Assembly (NCBI GenBank): GCA_044464765.1
Contig: JBIQKZ010000023.1
Coordinates: 1 to 39,262, forward strand
Direction of reading: 5' to 3'
DNA length: 39,262 nt
Origin: JBIQKZ01 sp044464765
GTDB taxonomy: Bacteria; Pseudomonadota; Gammaproteobacteria; Burkholderiales; Burkholderiaceae_B
In this document: one piece after another, positions 20,929-28,772 of the stretch
How the letters are laid out: every line of letters starts with the position of its first letter
How positions within the stretch are numbered: position 1 is the stretch's first letter
Position numbers and translations under genes: made by a program
The notes under the pieces: generated by a model
The model's input: only the letters and a program-made list of their open reading frames with translations
Told to the model about the DNA's origin: nothing
The model's database searches: none

Positions 20929-21490
20929 GCTCCAAGTTCACCCGGGGAAAACAGGTCAGTGCCGTTTCCCGGGTGCAATTCACGATGTCGAAATTCCGAA
21001 GGTCTCGCGCGAGTTTCTGAAACTGCGCGGGCCACTTATTAAGCGATCCGGCATTGCCCAGCCCTGTCGGGTGGTCGCCGTGCCAGTGGGCCTTGCCGCC
21101 CGTGCGCTGGCAGTCGTAACCCAGCAGGAGGATCCGTTGCGCGCCCATGTGCACCGCCAGGGCAACGGCTCCGACGCCCGAGTTTTCATACTGACCAAAC
21201 GCCACGCGGCGCACGCCGTAGCAGTTCGGGAGTTGCGTCACCAGCTCACCCTGGAATACTTGGCCAGCCTCTTCCCGGTACACCCGCCACCAGTCCCGGT
21301 CCATCGCAAAAAGCACATCGGCCCAGGGCGCGGCGCGGAACGTGGTGTTGGTGACAATTACGGCTCGCTCTTGGTCTCGGTCGCGCCAGTTACGGACTTC
21401 TTCGCAGTCCGCTTGCGTGAGGCTGGGGCCGCTGGCGATGCAGGCGAACTCCCGCCAGCGGCCTTGGAAGGGTCGGTGCCGCTGGCCCGT
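20861..21490 (-). CDS. partner of phage glycosyltransferase; start codon unclear
   Basis: The open frame without a stop runs from 21490 to 20861 (209 codons). Its N-terminal part reads WREFACIASGPSLTQADCEE and later AVIVTNTTFRAAPWADVLFA, a pattern like DUF115/phage proteins beginning near CIASGPSL, so the coding region clearly begins well upstream of the first usual start (GTG at 21316). No ATG, GTG or TTG lies in frame between 21490 and 21316. A frame-shifted ATG at 21494-21492 suggests a one-base insertion in a GGG run, or a non-standard start or frameshift. GAQRILLLGYDCQRTGGKAH shows a nucleotide-binding-like fold. Its end overlaps the glycosyltransferase gene by 68 bp. Confidence 0.7.
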   Translation of the reverse strand, partial: TGQRHRPFQGRWREFACIASGPSLTQADCEEVRNWRDRDQERAVIVTNTTFRAAPWADVLFAMDRDWWRVYREEAGQVFQGELVTQLPNCYGVRRVAFGQYENSGVGAVALAVHMGAQRILLLGYDCQRTGGKAHWHGDHPTGLGNAGSLNKWPAQFQKLARDLRNFDIVNCTRETALTCFPRVNLEHALRDEQDCSDLAMGRESGICP

Positions 21491-21615
21491 TCATTTATTC
21501 GAACCAGGCCAGCACGGCGCAGTTGATCGGCGACCTGCGGCGAAACCTCGAGCACATCGCCACGCCGACGCATGCCGCCGTGGTCGAAGGATTGAGTAGC
21601 GATTACTGTTTTCAT
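21358..21615 (-). CDS. small capsid-proximal protein
   Basis: Encodes 85 aa. N-terminal half MKTVIATQSFDHGGMRRRGD, then LEVSPQVADQLRRAGLVRIN is the conserved part, a small SH3-like module found after HK97 capsid genes. The C-terminal half is low-complexity (Ala/Ser/Lys). Its 3' part overlaps the frame of the next gene by about 130 bp in another reading frame. Possibly a capsid stabiliser; function unproven. Confidence 0.72.
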   Translation of the reverse strand: MKTVIATQSFDHGGMRRRGDVLEVSPQVADQLRRAGLVRINERASGTDPSKAAGGSSPASPAAPASRKRTAKKSVTGATETKSEP

Positions 21616-21663
21616 GTTGTCCTCATGGATTCCCCGGCCGGCGAACCAGCCGGGGCGGGCTCA

Positions 21664-22869
21664 TCAAGAGCTGGCAGTCATGTCGTCAAAGTCGCCCTTG
21701 ACGAAGGCCTGTGGGCGGCGAACCTCAAGGCCGACCCGTTCTTCGCAGAGAATGGTGACCATGTTCTTGATGACGTTGTCGCGGTCTTCGAGCGACACCA
21801 TGATGCTCACGTCTTCGCGATCCCAGCCCTGCACGGCCAAGCCGCCACCAAAAGCCCCGACCAGGAAGTCTCCGGCATCCATGGCCTGAGTGGGCACCAC
21901 ATTGCGGCCCCACAGGCCCGGCAGGTTCTGCGCACGAGGGTTCGCAAACAGGTAGCCGTTGTCGTCCGTCTTGGTCAGCTCAATCGCCGCCCAATCCAGC
22001 GGACTGATGATGATGCCGTCGGCCCAGTACTCGGAGAGTTCGACCTGCAGCAACGCAAGGCGCAGCCGGTCGATGCGGGTCTCGGCCTGCACCAGGACGC
22101 CCGGATTGACATAGGACGATGCTTGGGTGTAAAGGCCGTCAATGTTCAGGCCGACGCCGCTACCCTTGAGAATCTGGGCTTCCTCTTTGAGCTTCAGGCC
22201 ATAACGTAAACGCCCATCAATGTAACTCTGCAGCATGGGAGCGTCGGCCAGCACTTGACGAGAGGCATGAATCCAATGAGCGATCGTCACCACCGGAGCC
22301 TGGTAGGGCTCAAACGTGATGTCTGATTCGGGTTTGCCGGCGCTGGGGTTTTCACTCACCACGTCCGCATTGTTGGTGAAGACCAGTTCGCGCACCGCCT
22401 CAATACTGCTCGAGGAGGTTCGGCCCCATGTGATCAGATCACGGATGGTGAGTCGACGCAGCGCCGGAGCCTGGATGCCGGGCTGCCGGTCCGGCTCAAT
22501 CAGACTGCCGGCCGAGTCGGAACCAGACCCGACGGATGCTTGGACGGGCATGCGGAAAGTGCCGCGAGGATTCGAGGCGAACGCTTGGAAGTCTTCGCTA
22601 TCGGTGACCTGCTCGCCCATAGACTGCGGGCCAACAGCAGCACCGCCACCATTCTGTACCTTGGCCAGCAACTGCTCGGCTGTGGCCAGGCGGGCCTGCA
22701 GCTCGCCTTGGGTGGTCAGGGTCTTGTCGATGTCGGCGCGCAGTTGCGCGTCCAGCGCGCCGCGTGCCTTCATGTCGGCGTCGGCCTTTTCGGCCATCGC
22801 CTTGAGTTGATCGCCGACCGTCTTCAGGCTGGCGTTGATCTGTTCGATCTGTTGTTCAGGGTTTGCCAT
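21664..22869 (-). CDS. major capsid protein (HK97 fold)
   Basis: Encodes 401 aa. The first ~75 residues are a coiled-coil delta/scaffold domain (EQQIEQINASLKTVGDQLKA) expected to be removed by the adjacent protease. The mature part shows the HK97 signatures: SSIEAVRELVFTNNADVVSE, PVVTIAHWIHASRQVLADAP, YWADGIIISPLDWAAIELTK and VPTQAMDAGDFLVGAFGGGL. It builds the icosahedral head. Lies directly after the ClpP-like protease. Confidence 0.95.
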   Translation of the reverse strand: MANPEQQIEQINASLKTVGDQLKAMAEKADADMKARGALDAQLRADIDKTLTTQGELQARLATAEQLLAKVQNGGGAAVGPQSMGEQVTDSEDFQAFASNPRGTFRMPVQASVGSGSDSAGSLIEPDRQPGIQAPALRRLTIRDLITWGRTSSSSIEAVRELVFTNNADVVSENPSAGKPESDITFEPYQAPVVTIAHWIHASRQVLADAPMLQSYIDGRLRYGLKLKEEAQILKGSGVGLNIDGLYTQASSYVNPGVLVQAETRIDRLRLALLQVELSEYWADGIIISPLDWAAIELTKTDDNGYLFANPRAQNLPGLWGRNVVPTQAMDAGDFLVGAFGGGLAVQGWDREDVSIMVSLEDRDNVIKNMVTILCEERVGLEVRRPQAFVKGDFDDMTASS

Positions 22870-22877
22870 GGTGGCTC

Positions 22878-23747
22878 CTATTTCAAAATCGTGGTGAGGG
22901 ATGCGGCCAGGTCGGCCGTAGTGCTGAAAGCAGCCGAATCACTCGGGCCGCGTCCGGTGGCATCGCGCACACCGCCGCCAGCCGAATCGCTCAGGCTGGA
23001 CTTGAAATCGTGAATGATCTGCTGAGCTTCGCTACGAGGAAGGCCGGAGGCCCGAAGCGCGGACTCGATGCGCCGCACAGCGCTGGCCGAGGCCTTCGCG
23101 TCGGTCTTGCCTACCTGATCGGAGGGAAGCAGCTCGTCTGCATAGCCCTGCTCAATGGCTTGGCTGCCACTAATCCATGTTTCTGCATCGAGGTGCTTGC
23201 GAACGGTCTCGGCGTCGATGCCAGTACGTGCCGCATATATATCGACCATTGCGGCGTCAAACGGCTCTAGCCAGTCCGCGATCTCGCGCAACTCATGACG
23301 ATTTCCGATAGCCCCCACCAGACAGTTGTGCACCATAAAGAACCCTGCACGGGCGATCTGGATGTTGTCACCTGCCATGGCAATGAACGACGCTGCAGAA
23401 GCCGCCACGCCTACCACTTTCACGGTGACGTCTCCCTTATGCTCGCGCAGCAGGTTGTAGATGGCTAAACCCTCGAACACATCACCGCCGGGGCTATTAA
23501 TAACCACAGTCACAGGGCCGGCGCCCATTGAACGCAGGGCCGAAGAAATTCGTTTTGCTGTCACCCCCTCGCCGGTCCACCAGTCGTAGCCAATTACATC
23601 GAGGACGCTAATGGTGCGAGCGTCATCTTCAAGGGCGGCGGCGCGGACTCCGCTATCCCAGTGCTCGAACGCGCGCGGCGATATGTGGCTAGAGACGGAC
23701 GAACTCGGGCGCCCGACCGGTGCAACCGGCAGGTTCTTCTTGCTCAT
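22878..23747 (-). CDS. ClpP-like head maturation protease
   Basis: Encodes 289 aa. Oxyanion/loop motif NSPGGDVFEGLAIYNLL at about 84-100, catalytic Ser117 in VVGVAASAASFIAMAGD, and His140 in GFFMVHN follow the ClpP/S14 pattern. The N- and C-terminal extensions are typical of phage proheads. It cleaves the capsid delta domain during head maturation. Placed between portal and capsid genes as usual. Confidence 0.92.
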   Translation of the reverse strand: MSKKNLPVAPVGRPSSSVSSHISPRAFEHWDSGVRAAALEDDARTISVLDVIGYDWWTGEGVTAKRISSALRSMGAGPVTVVINSPGGDVFEGLAIYNLLREHKGDVTVKVVGVAASAASFIAMAGDNIQIARAGFFMVHNCLVGAIGNRHELREIADWLEPFDAAMVDIYAARTGIDAETVRKHLDAETWISGSQAIEQGYADELLPSDQVGKTDAKASASAVRRIESALRASGLPRSEAQQIIHDFKSSLSDSAGGGVRDATGRGPSDSAAFSTTADLAASLTTILK

Positions 23748-23757
23748 GGGGTTTCCT

Positions 23758-25056
23758 TTAGGTATCGGCCTCAGAGGCCATCATGTCTTTGAGCCAGTTC
23801 GCCATCGCGGCGCGGGCCTGTTGATCTGCGGTGTTCGCACCCAGCGTATCTAGCGGGGCCAGGGCGGTCTGCACGGTGAGCACCGCAGCATTGCCGCCCA
23901 TGGGTGCGCGGTCTTCGAGCTCGCGCACTTCATCACGGGTCAGAATCCCGTTGTTCACCATCACCGAGTAGAAGGCCGCCCTGGCAGCACTGTCTGCACG
24001 TAACAGGCCCTCAACCGCGAACTTCGGGTAGTAGCGCAAGCGCTCCGCCGGTGTCAGCAAATCTTTGACGATGCTCTGCTCGATGCGCTTGAGCCAGGGG
24101 CCCAGCGTGAACACCAGAAAGCCGATCATTTGCTGTTCGATGCCAGTGCCCCAACTGGTCGACTTCTCGGTGTGGCCCACCATCCAGGGCGGCACCCGGA
24201 ACCAACGGCAGATTTCTTCGATGCTGAAGCCACGCGACTGGAGAAGCTGGGCGTCGACCGGGTTAATCCCCAGCGTCCCTACTTCCATGTCGGCCTCTAG
24301 GATGGCCGGGCGACCTGCGTTGATGGCGCCAGACAGCCTTCCTTCGATCAGTTTGCGGGCCTCCTCGCGCTGGTTATCCTTGAGAATCTTTGGATACTTG
24401 AACCACGTGGTTGGCATGAGGCCACGCTTGAACACGCCTGCCGCCGCCTCGTCGGTGGCCAATGCTGCCCCAAATACCTGCGCACCGTACTGAATTACTG
24501 AGACTCCCGCCTGACCGTCCAGCGACCAGCCGGGGATAGACCAGACGCGAGAGGCGGGAATGCTGCGCTGGCGGCCGCTGTCTTCGGTGTATCGATACTC
24601 TTTTGTGCCATCGCTCTTACGCGAGACAGTTAAGCGAGGCGGGTACAGGAAGTTCAGACCCACGACGCGATCGCCGACCATCAGCTTTTCGCAGCGTGCA
24701 TTGCCACGCAGAAGCATTGCCGCTACAACGGATTCCCAAAACACCGATGAAATTGTGTCTGTGCTGGGCTGGGTGCCGATGATGAAGTGGAGCGGATGTT
24801 GTGGCGCGGGCCGCTTGCCAGTACTGGTACGCTCGTGCATACCGAGCGGCAACGTGCCCATCGTCTCGGATATCAGTCGGGCACAGGCCCACACAGCGGA
24901 CAACTGCAGCACGTTCTGGTCGTTGACGCTCACGCCAGCAGAGCTGCTTGCTCCTAGTCTCGCCCAAGCATCCACGTCGGTGAGGCCAAACGGGGCGCCC
25001 AGCCAGCCAAGTACCGCAGCGCGAACTCGGCCGATCTTTTGCGCTTTCATTTTCAT
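23758..25056 (-). CDS. portal protein (HK97 family)
   Basis: Encodes 432 aa. Patterns LQLSAVWACARLISETMGTL, HPLHFIIGTQPSTDTISSVF and IEEICRWFRVPPWMVGHTEK, then AFYSVMVNNGILTRDEVREL, are typical of HK97-type portals. It forms the dodecameric ring through which DNA is packaged and ejected. Its ATG overlaps the stop of the large terminase gene (ATGA); ATG 25050 is a second in-frame start. Confidence 0.94.
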   Translation of the reverse strand: MKMKAQKIGRVRAAVLGWLGAPFGLTDVDAWARLGASSSAGVSVNDQNVLQLSAVWACARLISETMGTLPLGMHERTSTGKRPAPQHPLHFIIGTQPSTDTISSVFWESVVAAMLLRGNARCEKLMVGDRVVGLNFLYPPRLTVSRKSDGTKEYRYTEDSGRQRSIPASRVWSIPGWSLDGQAGVSVIQYGAQVFGAALATDEAAAGVFKRGLMPTTWFKYPKILKDNQREEARKLIEGRLSGAINAGRPAILEADMEVGTLGINPVDAQLLQSRGFSIEEICRWFRVPPWMVGHTEKSTSWGTGIEQQMIGFLVFTLGPWLKRIEQSIVKDLLTPAERLRYYPKFAVEGLLRADSAARAAFYSVMVNNGILTRDEVRELEDRAPMGGNAAVLTVQTALAPLDTLGANTADQQARAAMANWLKDMMASEADT

Positions 25057-26738
25057 CCGATCACCGCGTTATTTAAAAAATCGCTAAGGTCACCACCTTC
25101 GTCACCATTCAAGGCCCGCGCCATCGCCATGATCATCGCCACCGGCGCATCGATCTTGTTCTCGTTTTTTTCCTTGGTGGGATGCCTCAAGCCAGAGAAC
25201 TTCGACTCACGCATCACTACGTTGCTTACCATCCACGCTACGGCCGGGTTAGCGTCATGAACCAGCTCTTTGGTCAACACCAGGTTCTCGATCTCGACAA
25301 TCGGCAATGTGAAGCGTGCCGATGTTTGAGGCATTTCGACCATGAGAATGCCGTCCTCGTCGGCCAACTTCGTGGCGAAGTACGTTGCGAATTTCGGGTC
25401 GTAGACGGCTTCCTGAATGTCGTGTGTGAGAGACAGCGCCTGCAGATCGCCCCGGATTTGATCGAAGTCCGTCGCATTGCCCGGAGTAACGATTAGGTGA
25501 CCGGTCTGCTCCCATGTGAAAAAATGTCGATTCTCTGGCGCATGAGCGTGGTCCTCGTTCAGATAAAGCCGAAAGAACACTGCATAACCACCCGGCCTCT
25601 TGAACACGATCGCCAGCGCCGCAATGTCGCTTTTTTCGGCCAAGTCCAGGCCGATCCAACATGGCTGACCAGCGAAGCCTTCAATGCGCAGATCAGGATC
25701 GCCACACGCTGCCCACTCTTCAGCGCCGATCCACTTGGAACCACCCCGCAGCCAGATATTCAGCCTCTTGGTCAACAAGTTCGGCAACTGACTGGGCTGG
25801 CGGCGCGCCCGCTCAACCATGGCCTGCAACTGCTCTTCGTAGACCGAGACGCCAAGGTTGGGGTTTGCCTTGGCCCACTCGGCCGGGTCATCCCACCGAC
25901 TTGGATCGTCGACGGTGTAGATGATGACCAGCAGCTCGTCGTCTTCGAACAACCCTTCGAGTACTTTTTCGGCGTACTCGTGCTGGGCGTAACCAAATGA
26001 CGACAAATCAAAACCCGCCGTCGTGATCTCCCAGATCAGCGGCTGCCGACGAGCACCCATACCAGACTTGATAATGTCGTAGATTTCCCGGTTCGGGTGG
26101 GCGTGCACTTCGTCCAGCAAGCCGGCGTGCGGGTTCAAGCCATCCAAACTTTTCGCATCGCGACCTAGCGGCACAAACTTATCAGCGCGACCTGGCCGAG
26201 GGTCATACATCTCGTTCAGCCGGATGCCCACGTTGCGGCGCAGATGCGGCGACACTTCCACCATGCGCAACGCCTCGCTGTGCAGAATCTTGGCCTGATC
26301 CATTTTCGTGGCGGCGCTATACACTTCGGCGCCACCCTCGCCATCGAACAAGAAAAGATACAGACCCACGCCAGCCAGCTTGGTGGTCTTTCCGTTCTTT
26401 CTCGGTACCTCTTCCCATACTTCACGAAACCGGCGCGTCCCGTCGGCACGCATCCAACCGAACGCCAGCGCCACCCAAAACTGCTGCCAAAGCGCCAGTT
26501 CGAACGGCTGGCCGGCCCACTCGCCCTTGGAATGCCGCAAAAACAAAAATGACTCGAGCGCGTGCTGCGCAAGCTCCTCGCTGAAGTACAAGCCTCGAGC
26601 GTGGCCGGTCTCCAGGTCACGGTAGTGTCGCTCTACGGCCAAGCGAATCCACTTGCAAACCAAAATTTCGCCAGCAATGACCTTTCGGCCATAGGCATCC
26701 CAATCAAACGACTGAGACTGCACCGCCTGCGCACTCAT
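25053..26738 (-). CDS. terminase large subunit
   Basis: Encodes 561 aa. The ATPase domain shows Walker A PRKNGKTT (about 112-119) and Walker B LLDE at about 207-210, with a coupling region after it. The nuclease domain begins at CWIGLDLAEKSDIAALAIVF (acidic metal ligands). YmfN-type family. It cuts concatemers and pumps DNA into proheads. Translation is coupled to the small subunit by an ATGA overlap. Confidence 0.95.
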   Translation of the reverse strand: MSAQAVQSQSFDWDAYGRKVIAGEILVCKWIRLAVERHYRDLETGHARGLYFSEELAQHALESFLFLRHSKGEWAGQPFELALWQQFWVALAFGWMRADGTRRFREVWEEVPRKNGKTTKLAGVGLYLFLFDGEGGAEVYSAATKMDQAKILHSEALRMVEVSPHLRRNVGIRLNEMYDPRPGRADKFVPLGRDAKSLDGLNPHAGLLDEVHAHPNREIYDIIKSGMGARRQPLIWEITTAGFDLSSFGYAQHEYAEKVLEGLFEDDELLVIIYTVDDPSRWDDPAEWAKANPNLGVSVYEEQLQAMVERARRQPSQLPNLLTKRLNIWLRGGSKWIGAEEWAACGDPDLRIEGFAGQPCWIGLDLAEKSDIAALAIVFKRPGGYAVFFRLYLNEDHAHAPENRHFFTWEQTGHLIVTPGNATDFDQIRGDLQALSLTHDIQEAVYDPKFATYFATKLADEDGILMVEMPQTSARFTLPIVEIENLVLTKELVHDANPAVAWMVSNVVMRESKFSGLRHPTKEKNENKIDAPVAMIMAMARALNGDEGGDLSDFLNNAVIG

Positions 26739-27256
26739 ATCGATCGCATGCCTGCTGCAACACGCCGACGACGGTGCGCTTCAACTGGATCATCAATTCC
26801 GGGCAGCACGCCCTGCCCGGGCGCGGCCTTCTCCCCAAGCATTTTTTGGAACGATGGAATAGTCAGCGCAGCCTCCGGCAGCCACTGGAGCAACTCACGC
26901 TTCAGCGTACGCGCCACATAAAATATTTGATGCGGCTGCTCGTAACCATTGGGCGTCTTGACGAAATAGTTGCCATCTTTTTCGCGCATCAGTTTGGTCA
27001 ACTGCTCCTCAGCATCCACCCAGCGTACGAACGTACGGCAGATCACCATCAACAACATGGCATCCGTGCGGTGGATCAGACCGACCTCATACAGGGCGGC
27101 GGTCACATGCTCCCAAATTTTCTTCTCCCTCGCGGACATCTTTGCCAGGGGTGCCGGAATGTCCGGCTGGACTGAATCACCAGGCGCTCCAGCCCCCACC
27201 AGAGAACCTGACGGAACCGGATAGAGATGTGAGCTCATGGAATAAGAAGGAGTCAT
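26735..27256 (-). CDS. terminase small subunit (P27 family)
   Basis: Encodes 173 aa from ATG 27256, with ATG 27238 possible. KMSAREKKIWEHVTAALYEV and DAMLLMVICRTFVRWVDAEE, then KTPNGYEQPHQIFYVARTLK, are P27-family signatures. It recognises the packaging site and hands DNA to the large subunit. A run of nine G residues (minus strand) precedes the start and may serve as RBS or lie in the cos region. Confidence 0.88.
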   Translation of the reverse strand: MTPSYSMSSHLYPVPSGSLVGAGAPGDSVQPDIPAPLAKMSAREKKIWEHVTAALYEVGLIHRTDAMLLMVICRTFVRWVDAEEQLTKLMREKDGNYFVKTPNGYEQPHQIFYVARTLKRELLQWLPEAALTIPSFQKMLGEKAAPGQGVLPGIDDPVEAHRRRRVAAGMRSI

Positions 27257-27330
27257 CTCTGACCCCCCCCCTATGTAAAAAACTGCTGTGCGCAAAAAAA
27301 GACTGGGCGGCGGGTGTCCGGGTAGATCGG
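27257..27330. other. short intergenic between HNH and terminase; candidate cos region
   Basis: A 74-bp gap with a C9 run (27263-27271) and an A7 run. In phages with an HNH-P27 terminase order, cos cleavage needs the HNH protein and the site usually lies near here. I see no repeats that prove it, so this is position-based inference. Confidence 0.3.
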
Positions 27331-27714
27331 CTAAACTTTCGACCCACCCCTCCCATGCCGCACTCGAGCCGCCTCCGATTTCGACTTAATTTTGTGGCAA
27401 TCACGGTTGATTCCGCGCAAATTGCCCGGATCATCGGTGCCCCCATCTGCCAGCGGCACAATGTGGTCCACTTCATGCGCAACCAGCGGCATGGGGCGAA
27501 GCTTACAGTTCTCACATTGGCACAGGTAGCCATCCCGACGCAGGACCTGATCTCGAAGCCGACGCCATGGCCGACCACCGCGCCCCGACTCGCCAGGCGC
27601 CTTAACCCACTCTTTCACTGCTTCGTGCGCATGCCTGTCGCAATACCCCGACTTCGTGTATGCCAACACCGCGCAACCGGTATGCCGGCAAGGCTTTGGA
27701 GCGGCGGTAACCAT
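27331..27714 (-). CDS. HNH endonuclease (packaging-associated)
   Basis: Encodes 127 aa from ATG 27714, which has GGAAG upstream. Paired Cys/His residues near the N-terminus (CRHTGC, GYCDRHAH) and a CQCENC knuckle surround the HNH core EVDHIVPLADGGTDDPGNLR, then GINRDCHKIKS. HNH proteins next to terminase genes are needed for cos cleavage in HK97-like phages. Very likely part of the packaging machine. Confidence 0.9.
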   Translation of the reverse strand: MVTAAPKPCRHTGCAVLAYTKSGYCDRHAHEAVKEWVKAPGESGRGGRPWRRLRDQVLRRDGYLCQCENCKLRPMPLVAHEVDHIVPLADGGTDDPGNLRGINRDCHKIKSKSEAARVRHGRGGSKV

Positions 27715-27887
27715 GTCGAACTTCCAAAAAGATGTCCCGGAGAATCTTTCGACTCTACCGGGGCTGAGGTGCAGCGATGGCTGCGGATGAGACAACGCTA
27801 ATGCTTGGCGGCACGTTGCTGACCTTCCCGCAACAACGTCCCGAATGTAGCGTATTCTGCCCTATTCGGTATAACTCGCGAAACTCT

Positions 27888-28253
27888 TTATGCCACCCGC
27901 CTGCGGGCCGCTGCCTGGGCATCGAGCCAGTCCACAATACGCAGGTCAGCATGACACAACCGCCGGTGCACCGTGGCGCGCGTCACACGTATCTTCTGTT
28001 CGATCACAGCCATACCGCCCTGCCACGTGTAGTACGCCACCACTACATCGGCCAGCTCTTGCGGCAATGACGCAATGGCCTGGTCCATCTCCAGGGCATC
28101 GCGCTCTGACTCGGCATCAAACTCCATCGGGCTGATGCCTTGCGTGGTGGGTTCTTCGTACTCAAAGCTGGGGCTTCGATATCCAGTGCTGCCACTTAGC
28201 CGCCACTGAGCCCACTGACGCAGGCGTGTATCCACCCATTCAATACGCCTCAT
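27888..28253 (-). CDS. Q-like late antiterminator candidate
   Basis: Encodes 121 aa from ATG 28253 (MRRIEWVDTRLRQWAQWRLS), whose start overlaps the upstream stop. The N-terminus is the W-x-x-x-R-L-R-x-W-A-x-W type found in beta/gamma phage antiterminators. A sigma-like HTH covers LPQELADVVVAYYTWQGGMA, then RVTRATVHRRLCHAD. It is the last gene before HNH/terminase and all late genes, where Q proteins sit. The late operon has several intrinsic terminators that fit this role. Could instead be an ArpU/RinA-type activator. Confidence 0.72.
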   Translation of the reverse strand: MRRIEWVDTRLRQWAQWRLSGSTGYRSPSFEYEEPTTQGISPMEFDAESERDALEMDQAIASLPQELADVVVAYYTWQGGMAVIEQKIRVTRATVHRRLCHADLRIVDWLDAQAAARRRVA

Positions 28254-28434
28254 CAGTGTCTCCTTTACTCCAGCTTGTGCCCAGCTCGTGCCCATTCTCC
28301 TGGGCATAGAAGGTGGGCTCTCCCTTCAATCCCTTGCGAATCTGCTCATTGACCATCTCGACACCAAAGGCAGCACGCAGCTCATCAATGAACGCCGCGA
28401 CATTAGGCATTTCGGACCGCATATCTTTACTCAT
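28240..28434 (-). CDS. small early protein, unknown function
   Basis: Encodes 64 aa (MSKDMRSEMPNVAAFIDELR), a helical N-terminus followed by GEPTFYAQENGHELG. It lies between the candidate origin and the Q-like gene and is coupled to the latter by overlap. The gene type recurs in phages at this spot; function not known. Confidence 0.65.
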   Translation of the reverse strand: MSKDMRSEMPNVAAFIDELRAAFGVEMVNEQIRKGLKGEPTFYAQENGHELGTSWSKGDTDEAY

Positions 28435-28435
28435 C

Positions 28436-28681
28436 CGTCTAACCTCAAAACAGGTTAGACGACAGGTTAGACGGTGGGAAGCCGCATGGTTATTAGCTTC
28501 GTCTAACCTCCTAACCTATTTCATCAAAAAACAAACTTAAAAGTGAATTGGTACGGTGGCTGCACGCACGCACACGCGCGCGCGCCTGCGCACACGCGAG
28601 GAAATAGGTTGGACCAGGTTAGGAGGTTAGACGAGACCAATGTTTATGCGGGTCCTGGCCGTCTAACCTTTCGTCCAACCT
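28436..28681. other. candidate replication origin with iterons
   Basis: Six perfect copies of CGTCTAACCT or its complement lie at 28436, 28452, 28464, 28500, 28624 and 28660, with a one-mismatch copy at 28672 and partial copies at 28511, 28606 and 28616. Between them lies an AT-rich stretch (about 28515-28550), then 25 bases of strictly alternating pyrimidine-purine (28561-28585) capable of Z-DNA. No gene fits in 28435-28772. Placement next to the primase-helicase supports an origin. Confidence 0.6.
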
Positions 28682-28772
28682 TTTCGGGCAGCCGTAGAAC
28701 ACGCTCGCCAGCGTGCACGACACCCATCCCTGGTTGTGCGAAAGATTGACAGGCACAAGGCCCATGTGAAGA

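Noticed and set aside
27263..27271. C9 homopolymer as phase-variable switch
   Set aside because: It lies before, not inside, the terminase small subunit frame, so slippage would not change a protein; at most it affects RBS strength.
27796..27887. Late promoter after the Q-like gene
   Set aside because: Only weak matches to -35/-10 elements could be found; not enough to call.
28561..28600. Repeat-rich stretch considered as a CRISPR-like array
   Set aside because: Short alternating dinucleotides and decamers without regular spacers; fits an iteron origin instead. No CRISPR array seen anywhere in the window.
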